Positions 6,907 to 14,915 of a stretch of 16,270 bases of DNA are shown here, one piece after another. The notes beneath the pieces are model-generated. The model saw nothing but the letters and a program-made list of their open reading frames with translations. It was not told the origin of the DNA and searched no databases. Origin of the DNA: Flavobacteriales bacterium (GTDB lineage Bacteria; Bacteroidota; Bacteroidia; Flavobacteriales; TMED113); NCBI GenBank assembly GCA_002696965.1, contig NZUB01000042.1, positions 1 through 16,270 on the forward strand. The letters run 5' to 3'. The first letter of the stretch is position 1, and the number at the start of each line of letters is the position of its first letter. Made by a program: the position numbers and the translations under genes.

Positions 6907-7308
6907 ATGATTGTATCTAAAATAAATAAAACCCTTCTTATTTTATCTGTGTTTTTTTTAACTCAATGCTATACCGAGCCCTTTTTTGAATTAACTGTAC
7001 AAGTGTTCGATGGTAATCTTAATCCCGTTCCTGATACAGAAGTAAAAATAGAAATAACAGACATCGAAAACGGAAATCTTGTTTCGGGTTCCATTATTAC
7101 TCAATCTGGCACAACAGGATTAGATGGTCGTGTCTCCTTTAGTTTTGAAAATAAGGCTTTTGTTACTGCACGAGCTTGTTTGAATACATCATCCGGCCAA
7201 TCATCAATATATATGTGTAACGAAAGTAATGTGTATCTAGAAGAAAACACTAATAAAGATTTGTCATTAATGTTGCAAGCCAACAACTGTGCATATTGTA
7301 ACCTATAG
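6907..7308 (+). CDS. Small putative lipoprotein with Ig-like fold, unknown function
   Basis: A 133-residue protein that I do not recognise. Residues 6-20 are a hydrophobic signal segment ending LTQC, so C21 could be the lipidated cysteine; glutamine at -1 is unusual for a lipobox, and cleavage by signal peptidase I is an alternative. The mature part opens LTVQVFDGNLNPVPDTEVKIEI and later has GTTGLDGRVSFSFE. This is the pattern of a carboxypeptidase-regulatory/transthyretin-like beta-sandwich, in which a metabolite-like 'variable' is defined, then 'transmitted' with T-G-x-D-G. Four further cysteines (C91, C104, C128, C131) include a C-terminal CAYC. It is a single gene divergent from pheS. Its TAG stop is back-to-back with the TAG of the opposite-strand gene downstream. 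Probably exported to the periplasm or outer membrane. Confidence 0.75.
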   Translation: MIVSKINKTLLILSVFFLTQCYTEPFFELTVQVFDGNLNPVPDTEVKIEITDIENGNLVSGSIITQSGTTGLDGRVSFSFENKAFVTARACLNTSSGQSSIYMCNESNVYLEENTNKDLSLMLQANNCAYCNL

Positions 7309-7665
7309 AGATATTCCTGATTCTGTAAAATATAAAACTGCTGACTCTTTCAATAAGCGTGTTTGCTCATCAGGCTTCAAAGCTGGAACCTGACTCTTGG
7401 TTTCCCAATGAGGCCATCCATCTTCATCTTTACCTGCAAACTCATAATAACTATACCGACTTAATAATTTACATATTGCAATATGTAATAAATTAACTTT
7501 TTCTTCTTTTGTAAAGTCCCGATAACCTTGGCCCAGCTCATTTACTCCAATTAAAAATAAAACAGCCTGTAAGTCAAGTTTTTGACCATCCCCAAACCGT
7601 TCAGTTATATATTGAATTAACGTATCCCATTGATTCTGTAATAATTTTGATTGATTTCGATTCAT
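7303..7665 (-). CDS. Conserved Bacteroidota protein of unknown function, linked to pgk
   Basis: A 120-residue (or 125-residue) acidic cytoplasmic protein without signal peptide or membrane segment. The core LIGVNELGQGYRDFTKEEKVNLLH, interrupted here for length, then ICKLLSRYSYYEF and DEDGWPHWE, is a pattern I remember from hypothetical proteins across Bacteroidota; I know no function for it. It looks mostly alpha-helical. Two starts are possible. The ATG at 7665 follows the pgk stop by one base (TAATATG), and the ATG at 7680 overlaps pgk by 14 bases and adds MKIIN. I prefer 7665 because the same TAATATG junction recurs at another gene pair here and the family tends to start near this point. 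It probably shares the pgk mRNA. Confidence 0.85.
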   Translation of the reverse strand: MNRNQSKLLQNQWDTLIQYITERFGDGQKLDLQAVLFLIGVNELGQGYRDFTKEEKVNLLHIAICKLLSRYSYYEFAGKDEDGWPHWETKSQVPALKPDEQTRLLKESAVLYFTESGISL

Positions 7666-7666
7666 A

Positions 7667-8845
7667 TTAATAATCTTCATTATTAATTTTTAGTAAATCT
7701 TTTGTTGGTTCTAAATAATTATTTTTAAAGAACTCAAGCATTGCACCGCCACCAGTAGATACATAACTAAATTGCTGTTTAAGGCCGAAACGAGCAACAT
7801 CTGACACCGTGTCTCCTCCACCAATAAGACTATAAGCGCCTAAATGTGTTGCACTAGCAATTAAATTAGCTATTTTTTTTGTGCCTTGAGAAAATTCTTC
7901 TATTTCAGCTATTCCCATTGGACCATTCCATAGAATTAATTTTGAATCTAGTATATATTTTTCAAATATCTGCATAGTCTGAGGACCAATATCTACCCCC
8001 ATGCAGTTCGATGGAATTTTATCGATTTTTTTAATACTTATATTGCTCCGATTTTTAATACTGTCGGTAACTACACAATCTATTGGCAAAATAATATTTG
8101 TGTTATTTTGGTCTGCTTGCAATAAAAAATCTGTCACAACATCTAGCTCTTCGTCCAAACACAATGATTCTCCTATGTCTCCGCCATTTTTTTTAACAAA
8201 TGGAAATGCCATTCCCCCTCCAATAAGTATATTATCGGCAATACCTAAAAAGGTTTTTAATATATGGATTTTTGAGCCTATTTTAGATCCGCCAACTAAT
8301 ACCGTAAATGGTGTCTTTGGGTTGTTTTTCAATGCTGTTAATTCTTTTATTTCTTTTGACAACAAAAAACCTTTATATTTTTTTTTAAAAAATGAAAGTA
8401 TTCCAAATGTGGAAGCGTGATATCTATGTGAAACGCCAAATGCATCATTTACATAAATGTCTCCATGCCTTGATAAATTTTCAGCAAAAACCTTATCATT
8501 ATTTATTTCACCAGAGTAGAAACGTAAATTTTCTAATAAAACAACATCTGGTTGATCATCTAGATTAATTTGACTAGTTAGCCAATCTTTATAAAAAAAA
8601 ACATCTCGCTTTAACAGCCCTGACAATGGTTTAACCAAAATCTTAAGCGAATATTTTGAACTTTCCGCCTTTGGCCTGCCTAAATGAGACATTAAAACAA
8701 CCTGTTTGCCCAAGTTTAAAAAAAAATTAATTGTTGGAATAGTGGCTTGTATTCTTGTTAAATCACTTATAACACCATTGTTTATGGGGACGTTATAGTC
8801 GACTCTCATTAATACTCTTTTTATGGATTTAAAATTGTCAGCCAT
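7667..8845 (-). CDS. pgk: Phosphoglycerate kinase
   Basis: A 392-residue glycolytic enzyme that moves the acyl phosphate of 1,3-bisphosphoglycerate to ADP. N-domain substrate residues are visible: RVDYNVP (14-20), DLTRI, SHLGRP (53-58), LLENLRFY and NDAFGVSHRYHAS. The hinge and C-domain follow with VGGSKIGSKI, GGGMAFPF, LWNGPMG, the nucleotide-binding LIGGGDTVSD (about 340-349) and STGGGAMLEF (about 363-372). The N-terminus is a little shorter than in many homologues, but nothing essential is lost. It is the first gene of a two-gene minus-strand unit and diverges from holB across 92 AT-rich bases in which I could not place a convincing promoter for either gene. Confidence 0.98.
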   Translation of the reverse strand: MADNFKSIKRVLMRVDYNVPINNGVISDLTRIQATIPTINFFLNLGKQVVLMSHLGRPKAESSKYSLKILVKPLSGLLKRDVFFYKDWLTSQINLDDQPDVVLLENLRFYSGEINNDKVFAENLSRHGDIYVNDAFGVSHRYHASTFGILSFFKKKYKGFLLSKEIKELTALKNNPKTPFTVLVGGSKIGSKIHILKTFLGIADNILIGGGMAFPFVKKNGGDIGESLCLDEELDVVTDFLLQADQNNTNIILPIDCVVTDSIKNRSNISIKKIDKIPSNCMGVDIGPQTMQIFEKYILDSKLILWNGPMGIAEIEEFSQGTKKIANLIASATHLGAYSLIGGGDTVSDVARFGLKQQFSYVSTGGGAMLEFFKNNYLEPTKDLLKINNEDY

Positions 8846-8937
8846 GCGATAATCATAATATTAAGGTTTAAAATTAATATAATTCAAGAATAATTATATC
8901 TAGTTTTAACAAATCTTATTTTGTAAATTTAAACATC

Positions 8938-10071
8938 ATGTTATTTATAAACGTTTTAGGACATAATGCTATTAAAGAAATTTTAATAAAAGAAGTGTCC
9001 AATAGTCGCATTCCACATGCACAGTTATTTAATGAAGATTCCGGGGTTAGTTCACTTCCTATGGCATTGGCATTTTCTATGTACTTGTTTTGTGAAAATA
9101 AAAGCTTGTCTGACTCGTGCGGAACTTGTGCTAGTTGTAAAAAAATGCTCAAACTAGTTCATCCTGATATACATTTTTTTTTCCCAAGTAAAAGTGCCGG
9201 ATCTATAAAGTCTGGAAGTAAAGAATCGTTCCCTGAATTCCAAAAACAATTATTAAATAATCCATATTTTACTGAATCTGAATGGTATGTGTCTAATGGC
9301 ATGAAAAAGTCCGGTGAAATCAGAGTGTCTGATGCGCGCGTTATCAATAAAATTGCCAATTTAAAATCATATGAAGGTGGGTTTAAAATTTTTATTATTT
9401 GGCATGCCGAAAAAATGAATACAGAAGCAAGTAACAAGTTGCTCAAGAATATTGAAGAACCTAATTCAAATACTATATTTATATTAATTACTAAATCTGC
9501 TAACTTGTTGCTTCCTACAATTAAATCCCGATTACAAACCAAAGTTTTTAAAAAATTAACAATTGATACTTTAAAAGAACGTATTAATCAATTATATCCT
9601 GAGCTGCATGATGAATATATTAATGCCAAAATAGAAGCTCTAGATCATAATTATAATAATATTATTCAACAACTTTCAGGTCTGATAGAACCACATAATA
9701 ATTATAATATGTTTGTTGAGTGGGTACGTCTATGTTTTCTTTCAATAAAGAAACAACAAATCTCCGATTTAGTTGAGTGGTGTAATAATAGCGCTAGTTT
9801 GGAAAAATCTAAACAATTAGATTTTATAAAAACGTCTTTAGAGCTATTTAGATGCGGATACTTGTTAAAGTATCACCCAGGTATTAGATTGCCAGAGATA
9901 AACAGTGCTAATTTTAATTTTGGTAAATTTGCCCAGCGCATAAAGAGTAATAATATTATTGAACTTGCTAAATTGCTTAATGATGCATTCTATTCACTAG
10001 AACGACATGCCAATTCAAAAATATTGTTTTTAGATTTATCATTTTCAATTGGTAAATTATTACATAAATAA
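8938..10071 (+). CDS. holB: DNA polymerase III delta' subunit
   Basis: A 377-residue clamp-loader subunit that helps load the beta sliding clamp during replication. It opens VLGHNAIKEIL and IPHAQLF, the usual delta' start. The position of the Walker A loop reads EDSGVSSLPMA and lacks the lysine, as expected of delta', which does not hydrolyse ATP. The zinc module is C52-x8-C61-x2-C64-x2-C67. The SRC-type motif that contacts the neighbouring ATP site is S197-R198-L199 within PTIKSRLQ. NTEASNKLLKNIEEPNSNTIFILIT is the typical AAA+ sensor region. It heads the six-gene plus-strand run and is followed by gldH after seven bases. The C-terminal collar domain (about 215-377) is divergent. Confidence 0.93.
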   Translation: MLFINVLGHNAIKEILIKEVSNSRIPHAQLFNEDSGVSSLPMALAFSMYLFCENKSLSDSCGTCASCKKMLKLVHPDIHFFFPSKSAGSIKSGSKESFPEFQKQLLNNPYFTESEWYVSNGMKKSGEIRVSDARVINKIANLKSYEGGFKIFIIWHAEKMNTEASNKLLKNIEEPNSNTIFILITKSANLLLPTIKSRLQTKVFKKLTIDTLKERINQLYPELHDEYINAKIEALDHNYNNIIQQLSGLIEPHNNYNMFVEWVRLCFLSIKKQQISDLVEWCNNSASLEKSKQLDFIKTSLELFRCGYLLKYHPGIRLPEINSANFNFGKFAQRIKSNNIIELAKLLNDAFYSLERHANSKILFLDLSFSIGKLLHK

Positions 10072-10078
10072 TCACAAC

Positions 10079-10546
10079 ATGACTAATTATTATAAATACT
10101 TGCTGATCATTTTTATTATTTTTTTTGTGGTAAGTTGCCAAAATAAAAAAACATTTATTTATAAATTTAATAATGAGCAGTGGGACATTCAACAAGATAC
10201 TATTATGTTCATTTATAATGCGAATAAAGTAGAAAGCTCTTATAATGTTTCTCTTTTCTTTCGTAATAACATAAATTACCCATATCGAAATATTTATATG
10301 TTTATTGATATTCTACATAATCATGATATTATACAAACCGACACATTACAATACGCAGTTACAGATAAATATGGCCGTTGGTACGGAAAGGGAATTGGAG
10401 ACACAAAAGATAATTATTTTTTATTTGAACAAAATATAAAATTTCAAAAGGTGGGAGCTTACACTTTTAACATAACACATGGCATGAGAAATAACCCTTT
10501 GATTGGTTGTGAAAAAATTGGGCTTAAAATATCTGAAAATGATTAA
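10079..10546 (+). CDS. gldH: Gliding motility lipoprotein GldH
   Basis: A 155-residue outer-membrane-directed lipoprotein matching GldH, which is needed for gliding in Flavobacterium and is tied to type IX secretion. The signal peptide YLLIIFIIFFVVSC gives a good lipobox with C20 as the lipidated residue. Family features follow: NVSLFFRNNINYPYRNIYMF, DTLQYAVTDKYGRWYGKGIGD, the downstream KFQKVGAYTFNITHGMR, and the tail IGLKI. I chose the ATG at 10079 over one at 10049. The longer form would overlap holB and put ten polar residues before the signal peptide, whereas 10079 follows the holB stop by seven bases. Its last codons overlap the PBP1A start, a pairing I recall from Bacteroidota. The T9SS-sorted protein at 15901 fits the same secretion machinery. 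Confidence 0.9.
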   Translation: MTNYYKYLLIIFIIFFVVSCQNKKTFIYKFNNEQWDIQQDTIMFIYNANKVESSYNVSLFFRNNINYPYRNIYMFIDILHNHDIIQTDTLQYAVTDKYGRWYGKGIGDTKDNYFLFEQNIKFQKVGAYTFNITHGMRNNPLIGCEKIGLKISEND

Positions 10547-12779
10547 CAAAAAAATTAATTGGCTAAATCGAATTATTAAGTATAGTGTATTAAGCATGAT
10601 ATGCGGGCCCATACTTGTTCTAATGTTCTGTGTATTTTTTGCATCACAAGGAGCTTGGGGTCCATTGCCTGATTTCCAAGAGTTAGAAGACCCTAAAACA
10701 AATTTAGCAACAGAAATTATTTCCTCTGACAATAAAATTTTAGGAAAATACTTTTATGAAAATAGAACTCATGTAGACTATGACGAACTATCTCCTCACA
10801 TTATTAATGCTCTTATCGCCACTGAAGATGAACGATTTTTTAATCATGCGGGTATCGACTTTATTGCTCTTCTTAGGGTAACAAAAGGGCTTTTAACTGG
10901 TCAAGCGAGTCTTGGTGGGGGAAGCACAATTACGCAGCAATTAGCTAAAATGTTTTTTTCCAAAAAACCAAAATCAAAATTAGATCGAATTAAACAAAAA
11001 TTTAAAGAATGGGTAATAGCTGTAAGAATTGAAAGGCAGTACTCAAAAAAAGAAATTATCGCTATGTATTTAAATCGATTTGATTTTTTAAACTTAGCTG
11101 TTGGAATAAAGTCTGCTTCGAAGATTTATTTTAACTCAACACCTAAGGACCTGAGTATTGAACAAGCAGCAACATTAATAGGAATGGCTAAAAACCCCTC
11201 TTTATATAATCCTCTTCGAAGACCGGAAAAAACAAAAAAAAGAAGAAATATCGTATTAAGCCAAATGGTTAAAAATAATTATTTAAGCTTGTATTTAAAA
11301 GACTCTTTACAATCTCTTCCTTTAGTTTTAAGTTTCAATAAAGTGGATCATAACGAGGGGCGGGCAACTTATTTTAGGGAACATCTTCGAGCATTTGTAA
11401 GTAAATGGGCTAAGGAAAAAGAGGAAACTTCCGGAGTAAAGTACAACATCTATAAAGATGGTTTAAAAATTTATACAACTATTGATTCCAAAATGCAAGA
11501 ATACGCTGAAAATGCGGTCAAAAGCCACCTCCAAGAATTACAAAATAAATTTTATCATCATTGGGAGGGATTTGAAAATGCACCATATGATACTAGTTGG
11601 CGCATAGGGCAAATTGATACTTTAATACTTATTCCTGCTATTAAAAGATCGGAAAGATATAGAAAACTTAAATTAGCTCAGGTTGATGAAAAAAAAATAA
11701 TGGATGTGTTTAATTCTAAAACTCCTATGTCATTATTTTCTTGGCAGGGTTTTATAGATACCTTAATTAGTCCTTTAGATTCTATCAAGTATTATAATTA
11801 TATTTTACATTCAGGTTTAATTTCGATTGAGCCTAGTTCTGGAGCAATAAAAGCCTGGGTTGGAGGAATTAATCATAAGCAATTCAAATATGACCATGTC
11901 CAAGAAGGGAAGAGACAGGTGGGATCAACATTTAAACCATTTATATATGCTACGGCTATTGATCAATTCAAATACTCACCGTGCTTTAAGGTTCCAAATG
12001 TTCAAGTTATTTTTGAAAAAGAAAAATGGCAATTAGATGAAGATTATATACCTGAGAATGCAAATAAAAAATACGGTGGAGAATTAACTTTAATAGATGG
12101 CCTAGCAAAGTCTAAAAACACTGTTTCTGCATATTTAATGAAGCGTGTTGGTCCTCGAAAAGTGATTAAATTAGCGCGAAAAATGGGTGTTTCAAGCTAT
12201 CTGCCTGCAGTACCCTCTTTGTGCCTGGGAACCGCTGAAATATCTTTGTTAGAAATGACAAGCGCATATAGTACATTTGCAAATGGGGGAATTTTTATGA
12301 AGCCTTATTTTGTCTCTAGAATTGAAGATAAAAATGGTGTAGTATTAGAAAATTTCTCTAACACTCCTAAAGAAATTTTAAGTGAAGAAAAAAATTTCAT
12401 TATGGTTAAACTATTACAAGGTGTGGTGAATAAGGGATCTGGAAATCGCCTTAGATGGAAATATAATTTATACAATGATATTGCAGGCAAAACAGGAACA
12501 ACTCAAAACCATTCAGATGGTTGGTTTATTGGATTTGTTCCTAATTTAGTTACAGGTGTGTGGACTGGAGCTGATAATAGAGGAGTTCGTTTTAGAGATT
12601 TATATTTAGGACAGGGGGCTGAAATGGCTCTGCCAATTTGGGGCAATTATATGAAGCAATTATATAACGATCAAACAATTGATATATCTAGTGAAAACTT
12701 TGACATTCCTGAAAATGGTAGTAATATTACATTAGATTGTCAAGAGAGTGAAAAAATGTCAAATGATGAAGAATTTTAA
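10539..12779 (+). CDS. mrcA: Class A penicillin-binding protein (PBP1A)
   Basis: A 746-residue bifunctional peptidoglycan synthase that polymerises lipid II and cross-links the peptides on the periplasmic face of the inner membrane. One membrane anchor lies at about 11-35. The GT51 glycosyltransferase follows, with catalytic E96 in ATEDERFFNHAGID, then GGGSTITQQLAKMFF and KKEIIAMYLNRFDF. The transpeptidase has S463-T-F-K466 (GSTFKPF), S525-K-N527 and K651-T-G-T. I chose the ATG at 10539, which overlaps the gldH stop by eight bases (ATGATTAA). An upstream ATG at 10503 would only add residues deeper inside gldH. The C-terminal tail after about 715 is short and acidic. scoA starts three bases after its stop. 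Confidence 0.96.
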   Translation: MINKKINWLNRIIKYSVLSMICGPILVLMFCVFFASQGAWGPLPDFQELEDPKTNLATEIISSDNKILGKYFYENRTHVDYDELSPHIINALIATEDERFFNHAGIDFIALLRVTKGLLTGQASLGGGSTITQQLAKMFFSKKPKSKLDRIKQKFKEWVIAVRIERQYSKKEIIAMYLNRFDFLNLAVGIKSASKIYFNSTPKDLSIEQAATLIGMAKNPSLYNPLRRPEKTKKRRNIVLSQMVKNNYLSLYLKDSLQSLPLVLSFNKVDHNEGRATYFREHLRAFVSKWAKEKEETSGVKYNIYKDGLKIYTTIDSKMQEYAENAVKSHLQELQNKFYHHWEGFENAPYDTSWRIGQIDTLILIPAIKRSERYRKLKLAQVDEKKIMDVFNSKTPMSLFSWQGFIDTLISPLDSIKYYNYILHSGLISIEPSSGAIKAWVGGINHKQFKYDHVQEGKRQVGSTFKPFIYATAIDQFKYSPCFKVPNVQVIFEKEKWQLDEDYIPENANKKYGGELTLIDGLAKSKNTVSAYLMKRVGPRKVIKLARKMGVSSYLPAVPSLCLGTAEISLLEMTSAYSTFANGGIFMKPYFVSRIEDKNGVVLENFSNTPKEILSEEKNFIMVKLLQGVVNKGSGNRLRWKYNLYNDIAGKTGTTQNHSDGWFIGFVPNLVTGVWTGADNRGVRFRDLYLGQGAEMALPIWGNYMKQLYNDQTIDISSENFDIPENGSNITLDCQESEKMSNDEEF

Positions 12780-12782
12780 AAT

Positions 12783-13472
12783 ATGAAAAAAGTATATAAA
12801 AATGCTGAACAAGCTATTTTTGATGTAGAAGATAACTCAACTATTATGTTAGGGGGGTTTGGATTATGCGGAATTCCTGAGAACCTAATCTCTGCATTAG
12901 TAAAAAGAGGAACCCGTGGATTAACATGTATTTCTAATAATGCTGGTGTAGATGATTTTGGCATCGGCCTGCTACTTAAAACTAAACAGGTTCGAAAAAT
13001 GATATCTTCATATGTAGGTGAAAACGCGGAATTTGAGCGACAATTGTTAAACAATGAACTTGAGGTTGAATTAATTCCTCAGGGAACATTAGCTGAAAGG
13101 TGTCGTGCAGCAGGAGCTGGCATACCTGCATTTTACACACCTAGTGGGGTCGGGACAGAAATTGCCCAAAATAAAGAAAAACGTATATTTGATGGCAAAA
13201 CATTTATATTAGAAACTGCCTTTAAATCTGATTTTGCGTTTATTAAGGCCTGGAAGGGTGATACTCTAGGAAATCTAGTTTATAAAGGGACTGCTCGCAA
13301 CTTTAATCCAATGATGGCTACCGCAGGAAAAATAACTATTGTAGAGGTCGAACATTTAGTGGAAGTAGGGGAACTTGATCCGAACGAAATACACACACCC
13401 AACATCTATGTAAATAGAATTTTTGAAGGGCAAAATTATGAAAAAAGAATTGAGAAAATAACAACACAATAA
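12783..13472 (+). CDS. scoA: 3-oxoacid CoA-transferase subunit A
   Basis: A 229-residue alpha subunit of a family I CoA transferase, which typically moves CoA between succinyl-CoA and acetoacetate. The CoA-binding GGFGLCGIPE motif is at 24-33. ISNNAGVDDFGIGLLL, SYVGENAEFERQLL, LIPQGTLAERCRAAGAGIPAFYTPSGVGT and NFNPMMATAGKITIVEVE are all close to the SCOT/ScoA pattern. The length is usual for a separate A subunit. It is followed by scoB after five bases, and the two make the active heterodimer or heterotetramer. Acetoacetate/succinate specificity is inferred from family resemblance; close relatives use other 3-oxoacids. No other ketone or butyrate gene is present in the window. Its placement behind PBP1A appears to be operon order rather than a shared pathway. 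Confidence 0.95.
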   Translation: MKKVYKNAEQAIFDVEDNSTIMLGGFGLCGIPENLISALVKRGTRGLTCISNNAGVDDFGIGLLLKTKQVRKMISSYVGENAEFERQLLNNELEVELIPQGTLAERCRAAGAGIPAFYTPSGVGTEIAQNKEKRIFDGKTFILETAFKSDFAFIKAWKGDTLGNLVYKGTARNFNPMMATAGKITIVEVEHLVEVGELDPNEIHTPNIYVNRIFEGQNYEKRIEKITTQ

Positions 13473-13477
13473 TTATT

Positions 13478-14137
13478 ATGTCATTATCTAAATTTCAAAT
13501 TGCTAAAAGGATAGCACAAGAGTTACAAGATGGATATTATGTGAATCTTGGAATTGGGATTCCAACATTAATTGCTAATTATATCCCTGAAAATATATCT
13601 GTTGTTTTACAATCCGAAAATGGCCTATTAGGAATGGGGCCATTTCCTTTTAAAGAAAATGTAGATTCTGATTTAATAAATGCGGGTAAAGAGACCATAA
13701 CAACACTGAAGGGTTCCGCCCTATTTAGCTCTGCAGAAAGTTTTGCAATGATTAGAAGTGGTAGAGTAGACCTAACTGTATTAGGTGCTATGGAGGTTGC
13801 ACAAAATGGCGACATTGCTAATTGGAAAATACCTGGAAAAATGGTAAAGGGTATGGGGGGTGCCATGGACTTGGTTGCATCAGCAAAAAATATTATAGTT
13901 GCGATGATGCACACAAATAAAAAAGGACAATCTAAACTATTACCAAATTGCAGCTTACCATTAACTGGACAACATTGTATTAAAAAAATTGTAACAAATT
14001 TGGCAGTTATTGAAATAGTTGATTCTAAATTTTTATTGAAAGAATACGCTCCGGGGGTGTCAATAGAGCAAATTATTGATTCTACAGCAGGAGAACTAAT
14101 AGTTGCTGACAATGTATGTCAAATGAAGATTGATTAA
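13478..14137 (+). CDS. scoB: 3-oxoacid CoA-transferase subunit B
   Basis: A 219-residue beta subunit that carries the active site of the CoA transferase. The catalytic glutamate that forms the glutamyl-CoA thioester is E47 in the SENG motif (SENGLLGMGPFP, 46-57). NLGIGIPTLIANYIP (23-37), GGAMDLVASAKNIIVAMMH and LPLTGQHCIKKIVTNLAVIE are characteristic of ScoB. The C-terminus APGVSIEQIIDSTAGELIV is the usual end of the family. The length is normal and no key residue is missing. It is translated after scoA in the same run; the gap to xth is seven bases from the stop to the preferred xth start. Confidence 0.96.
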   Translation: MSLSKFQIAKRIAQELQDGYYVNLGIGIPTLIANYIPENISVVLQSENGLLGMGPFPFKENVDSDLINAGKETITTLKGSALFSSAESFAMIRSGRVDLTVLGAMEVAQNGDIANWKIPGKMVKGMGGAMDLVASAKNIIVAMMHTNKKGQSKLLPNCSLPLTGQHCIKKIVTNLAVIEIVDSKFLLKEYAPGVSIEQIIDSTAGELIVADNVCQMKID

Positions 14138-14144
14138 ATTTAAT

Positions 14145-14906
14145 ATGAAAATTATTTCTTATAATGTCAACGGAATTCGAGCTGCTATTAGAAAAAACCT
14201 TATTAATTGGATAAAAACCGCTGATCCAGATGTTATTTGTTTACAAGAAATAAAAGCTAACCCGGCACAGTTTAATCCAACTGATTTTGAAAGTTTAGGC
14301 TACCATTGCTTTTGGTATCCTGCACAAAAAAAAGGTTATAGTGGAGTTGCTATCTTATCCAAGATAAAACCCCAAAATGTCATTTGGGGTTGTGGCCATA
14401 AAGCATTTGATGATGAAGGCAGAATTTTAAAAGCCGAATTCAAAAGTTTAAATATTTTTTCTTGTTATTTCCCATCTGGAAGCAGTGGAGAAATAAGACA
14501 AAAATTTAAAATCGATTTTTTAAATTTTTTTTACTCTTTTATTAAAAAAAACTATTCTCAAGATTATAATTTAATTTCTGGTGACTTCAATATTTGTCAC
14601 AAAGCAATCGATATCCACAATCCTATAACAAATAAAAATACTTCCGGTTTTTTACCTGAAGAACGTGAATGGCTATCTAAATTTTTAGATTTGGGCTATA
14701 TAGATACATTTCGATTGATAAATAATAATCCCGGATGGTATTCTTGGTGGAGTTACCGAGCCAATGCACGAAACAATAATAAGGGCTGGAGAATCGACTA
14801 TCACCTACTTTCCAAAAGGTTGAAAGGTTCTATTAAAAATGCCGAAATACTAACCAATATCCATCATTCTGATCACTGCCCTATTTTATTAGATTTAAAT
14901 ATCTGA
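14145..14906 (+). CDS. xth: Exodeoxyribonuclease III / AP endonuclease
   Basis: A 253-residue enzyme of the exonuclease-endonuclease-phosphatase fold that cuts at abasic sites in base-excision repair and has 3'-5' exonuclease activity. Catalytic residues are all visible: N7 (YNVNGIRAA), E35 (CLQEIKA), D147 and N149 (SGDFNICH), and D243-H244 (HHSDHCPILLDL). YSGVAILSK and RIDYHLLS are also typical, and WYSWWSYR gives the aromatic substrate wall. I prefer the ATG at 14145, which starts MKIISYNVNG like other family members, over the ATG at 14130, which lies within scoB and adds MIKFN. It is the last gene of the holB run and ends with tandem stops TGA-TAA, nine bases from the convergent collagen-like gene. 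Confidence 0.96.
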   Translation: MKIISYNVNGIRAAIRKNLINWIKTADPDVICLQEIKANPAQFNPTDFESLGYHCFWYPAQKKGYSGVAILSKIKPQNVIWGCGHKAFDDEGRILKAEFKSLNIFSCYFPSGSSGEIRQKFKIDFLNFFYSFIKKNYSQDYNLISGDFNICHKAIDIHNPITNKNTSGFLPEEREWLSKFLDLGYIDTFRLINNNPGWYSWWSYRANARNNNKGWRIDYHLLSKRLKGSIKNAEILTNIHHSDHCPILLDLNI

Positions 14907-14915
14907 TAAGATGGG

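Noticed and set aside
8001..8420. 139-codon plus-strand frame inside pgk
   Set aside because: It is antisense to a complete pgk with intact motifs.
8846..8937. Promoters for pgk and holB in their 92-bp divergent gap
   Set aside because: Only near matches such as TAATTTTA (minus) and TTATTTTG (plus) occur, without a spaced TTG, so I do not list them.
10049..10078. Longer gldH start
   Set aside because: It would overlap holB and place polar residues before the lipoprotein signal peptide; the ATG at 10079 gives a normal signal.
13579..14112. 177-codon minus-strand frame inside scoB
   Set aside because: It is a shadow of the conserved ScoB coding region, with no independent support.
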